A stretch of 34,511 nt of DNA, from the NCBI GenBank assembly GCA_964490765.1, contig CAZBDV010000022.1:1-34511 (forward strand), read 5' to 3'. The notes under the pieces are model-generated. The model had not been told where the DNA came from, made no database searches, and saw nothing but the letters and a program-made list of their open reading frames with translations. Position numbers and translations under genes: made by a program. Positions 33,337 through 34,511 of this stretch are shown one piece after another; positions within the stretch are counted from its first letter, which is position 1, and each line of letters opens with the position of its first letter. Origin of the DNA: CAZBDV01 sp964490765 (GTDB taxonomy: Bacteria; Cloacimonadota; Cloacimonadia; Cloacimonadales; JAJBBL01).

Positions 33337-34320
33337 TCATCTCTTTCCCTCTTCTTTACGCAGGGCTGTCAGCTTCTCCAGGATCTTCACCGCATTGGTT
33401 GCCGCACCTATCCGGACGTTATGCCCCACATTCCAGAACTGAAGCGAATGATCATCAAAACCTCTCCGCATTCTCCCTACATAACTCTGGTCCGAATCAT
33501 CCAGCTCTACCGGGCTGATATACCCTTCCTGGCTGTAGCTTATCACCGGATACTCCCGATAGAGTTTTCCGATCTCTGCTAATTCTACCCTTTGCCGGAA
33601 ACGGGCAAAGACAGATTCCGCATGCCCGTAGAGAACCGGTACTCTGACGGTGGTAACTGCAACCTTCAGATCTTTCAGCCCCATTATCCTTCCGATTTCA
33701 TAGAGCATCTTCCGCTCCTCTTCAGAATGCCCCTCTCTGTCAATCTCTCCTATCTCAGGTATAACGTTCAGGTCGATCTGCCCGGGAAAGGGGGTTGACA
33801 CCTTCCGGCCGCTTCGTTCACCCTTCAGTGCTTCGATACCCTTATGCCCCGCTCCCGATACCGCCTGATAGGTGCTGACAATCAACTCCTCCAGGCCGAA
33901 ACGGAGATGCAGGGGATAGAGTGCCAGTACGAGCTGGATGGTGGAGCAGTTCGGATTGGCAACGATACCACGATACCCTTTGAGTTCCTCTCCATTTACC
34001 TCCGGCACGACCAGCGGATGAGTTCTCCGGAAGGCTGAAGAGTTATCTATGACCGTGTTTCCCGCTTCCTCTGCTGTCGGTGCATATTGCCGTGAGACAT
34101 TACCACCGGCAGAGAAAAGAAGATAGTCGTAAGACTCCTCCATTGCCGGAATTGTCAGCTCCTTTACCTCGATCCTCTCACCTCTGAAGGGGAGCATAAT
34201 ACCCCCGGATCTTGCTGATGCATAGAGATCGAGCCTCTCGATAGCGATTCTCCGCTCTGCCAGAACCTGCATCATCGTCCGTCCTACCTCACCGGTAGCA
34301 CCCACTATTCCGATCCGCAT
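33337..34320 (-). CDS. asd: Aspartate-semialdehyde dehydrogenase
   Basis: Reduces aspartyl phosphate to aspartate semialdehyde, the branch point to lysine/diaminopimelate, threonine and methionine. The 327 residues begin with the NADP-binding GIVGATGEVGR. The catalytic Cys125 is in ANPNCSTIQ and the acid-base His233 in LYGHAES; QAVSGAGHKG is also characteristic. AAGGAG lies five bases before the ATG at 34320. It heads the minus-strand series of ten genes and feeds peptidoglycan precursor synthesis, fitting the M20D neighbour. Confidence 0.96.
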   Translation of the reverse strand: MRIGIVGATGEVGRTMMQVLAERRIAIERLDLYASARSGGIMLPFRGERIEVKELTIPAMEESYDYLLFSAGGNVSRQYAPTAEEAGNTVIDNSSAFRRTHPLVVPEVNGEELKGYRGIVANPNCSTIQLVLALYPLHLRFGLEELIVSTYQAVSGAGHKGIEALKGERSGRKVSTPFPGQIDLNVIPEIGEIDREGHSEEERKMLYEIGRIMGLKDLKVAVTTVRVPVLYGHAESVFARFRQRVELAEIGKLYREYPVISYSQEGYISPVELDDSDQSYVGRMRRGFDDHSLQFWNVGHNVRIGAATNAVKILEKLTALRKEEGKR

Positions 34321-34383
34321 CTTATCTCCTTATCTCCCTTTCTTGCCGCCAGCCTTAATGGCAGCCACTTAGTTCATTTCTGC

Positions 34384-34440
34384 TTGACAGGTGCACTATG
34401 CACATATTTTTTAAACCTCTGAGGCTTGACGTTTATCACT
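34384..34440 (+). promoter_or_regulatory. Upstream region of tRNA-Arg
   Basis: TTGACA at 34384-34389 followed by the T/A-rich ATATTTTTTAAA is a reasonable promoter core, though the -10 is poor. Between them lies the small palindrome GTGCA-CTA-TGCAC (34391-34403). A second TTGAC at 34426-34430 is too close to the tRNA to be its -35. The 120-base gap must also hold the asd promoter on the minus strand. Confidence 0.35.
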
Positions 34441-34511
34441 GCCCCCGTAGCTCAGCAGGATAGAGCAGTTCCCTCCTAAGGAAAAGGTCAGCCGTTCGAA
34501 TCGGCTCGGGG
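34441..34511 (+). tRNA. tRNA-Arg (anticodon CCT), cut by window end
   Basis: Cloverleaf readable by eye: acceptor GCCCCCG (34441-34447), D arm GCTC/GAGC, anticodon arm with loop CTCCTAA and anticodon CCT at 34475-34477 (reads AGG), and T arm AGCCG-TTCGAAT-CGGCT (34490-34506). The 3' acceptor strand shows only CGGGG; the final two paired bases, the discriminator and any encoded CCA lie beyond the edge. The anticodon stem has one terminal G-A mismatch. Confidence 0.95.

Noticed and set aside
34340..34380. GCCA...TGGC near-palindrome between asd and the tRNA as a terminator
   Set aside because: Arms of about four bases with mismatches and no T tract; no gene on either strand ends there.
34441..34511. 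tRNA-Arg as an integration (att) site for a mobile element
   Set aside because: No integrase and no repeated tRNA 3' end are visible; the tRNA's 3' end is outside the window so this cannot be judged.

Overview
The window looks like a chromosomal segment from an anaerobic, amino-acid-fermenting, Gram-negative bacterium of the FCB group (Bacteroidota/Cloacimonadota-like; Cloacimonadota is my best guess but is not proven). The reasons are: a giant SprA translocon of the type IX secretion system (T9SS); a secreted enzyme ending in a YPNPFNP...GVYLYRL...KMILLK sorting domain; a compact Bacteroidota-style sigma factor; DUF4837- and DUF3098-like proteins; a short indolepyruvate oxidoreductase alpha subunit without ferredoxin domain; and phosphate butyryltransferase. 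Coding density is high, and I saw no insertion sequence, prophage, CRISPR array or other transferred island.

Layout. (1) Positions 1-12450, minus strand, transcribed right to left: a PPAD-type peptidylarginine deiminase carrying a T9SS tail, type III pantothenate kinase (coaX), SprA (2129 aa), and mfd, which runs off the left edge. (2) 12451-12874 is the only long gene-free stretch. It is a divergent control region with three TTAACGG heptamers, two of them forming a perfect 9-bp inverted repeat, and promoter-like elements on both strands. (3) 12875-25458, plus strand, is a long, tightly packed run. It holds a membrane-anchored M23 endopeptidase, thiN, xseB, a farnesyl-diphosphate-synthase-like gene, dut, nadA, a TrmN6-like methyltransferase, a strongly degenerate FtsE/FtsX pair, a small Ala/Gly-rich protein with a near-ideal ribosome site, pgsA, a DUF4837 lipoprotein, an outer-membrane barrel, a TPR lipoprotein, a two-helix membrane protein and a DUF58 protein. 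(4) 25517-34320, minus strand: asd, an M20D deacetylase, acylphosphatase, a LysM-M23 peptidase, the sigma factor, ptb, rlmH, cdd, iorA and iorB. (5) A tRNA-Arg(CCT) begins at 34441 on the plus strand and is cut by the right edge.

How the parts fit. The left block couples an outer-membrane secretion pore (SprA) to a probable cargo enzyme. The central block is mostly cofactor, isoprenoid and nucleotide housekeeping plus cell-envelope proteins. The right block joins the aspartate/lysine-diaminopimelate route, envelope hydrolysis, transcription initiation and amino-acid catabolism (IorAB producing acyl-CoA, Ptb converting acyl-CoA to acyl phosphate).

Most unusual items: the FtsEX-like pair whose ATPase has lost most catalytic signatures; the PPAD-like enzyme that keeps the full catalytic set and the two arginines that in PPAD bind the substrate carboxylate; the Glu/Arg-rich insertion in SprA; and the uncharacterised 99-aa protein at 19471.
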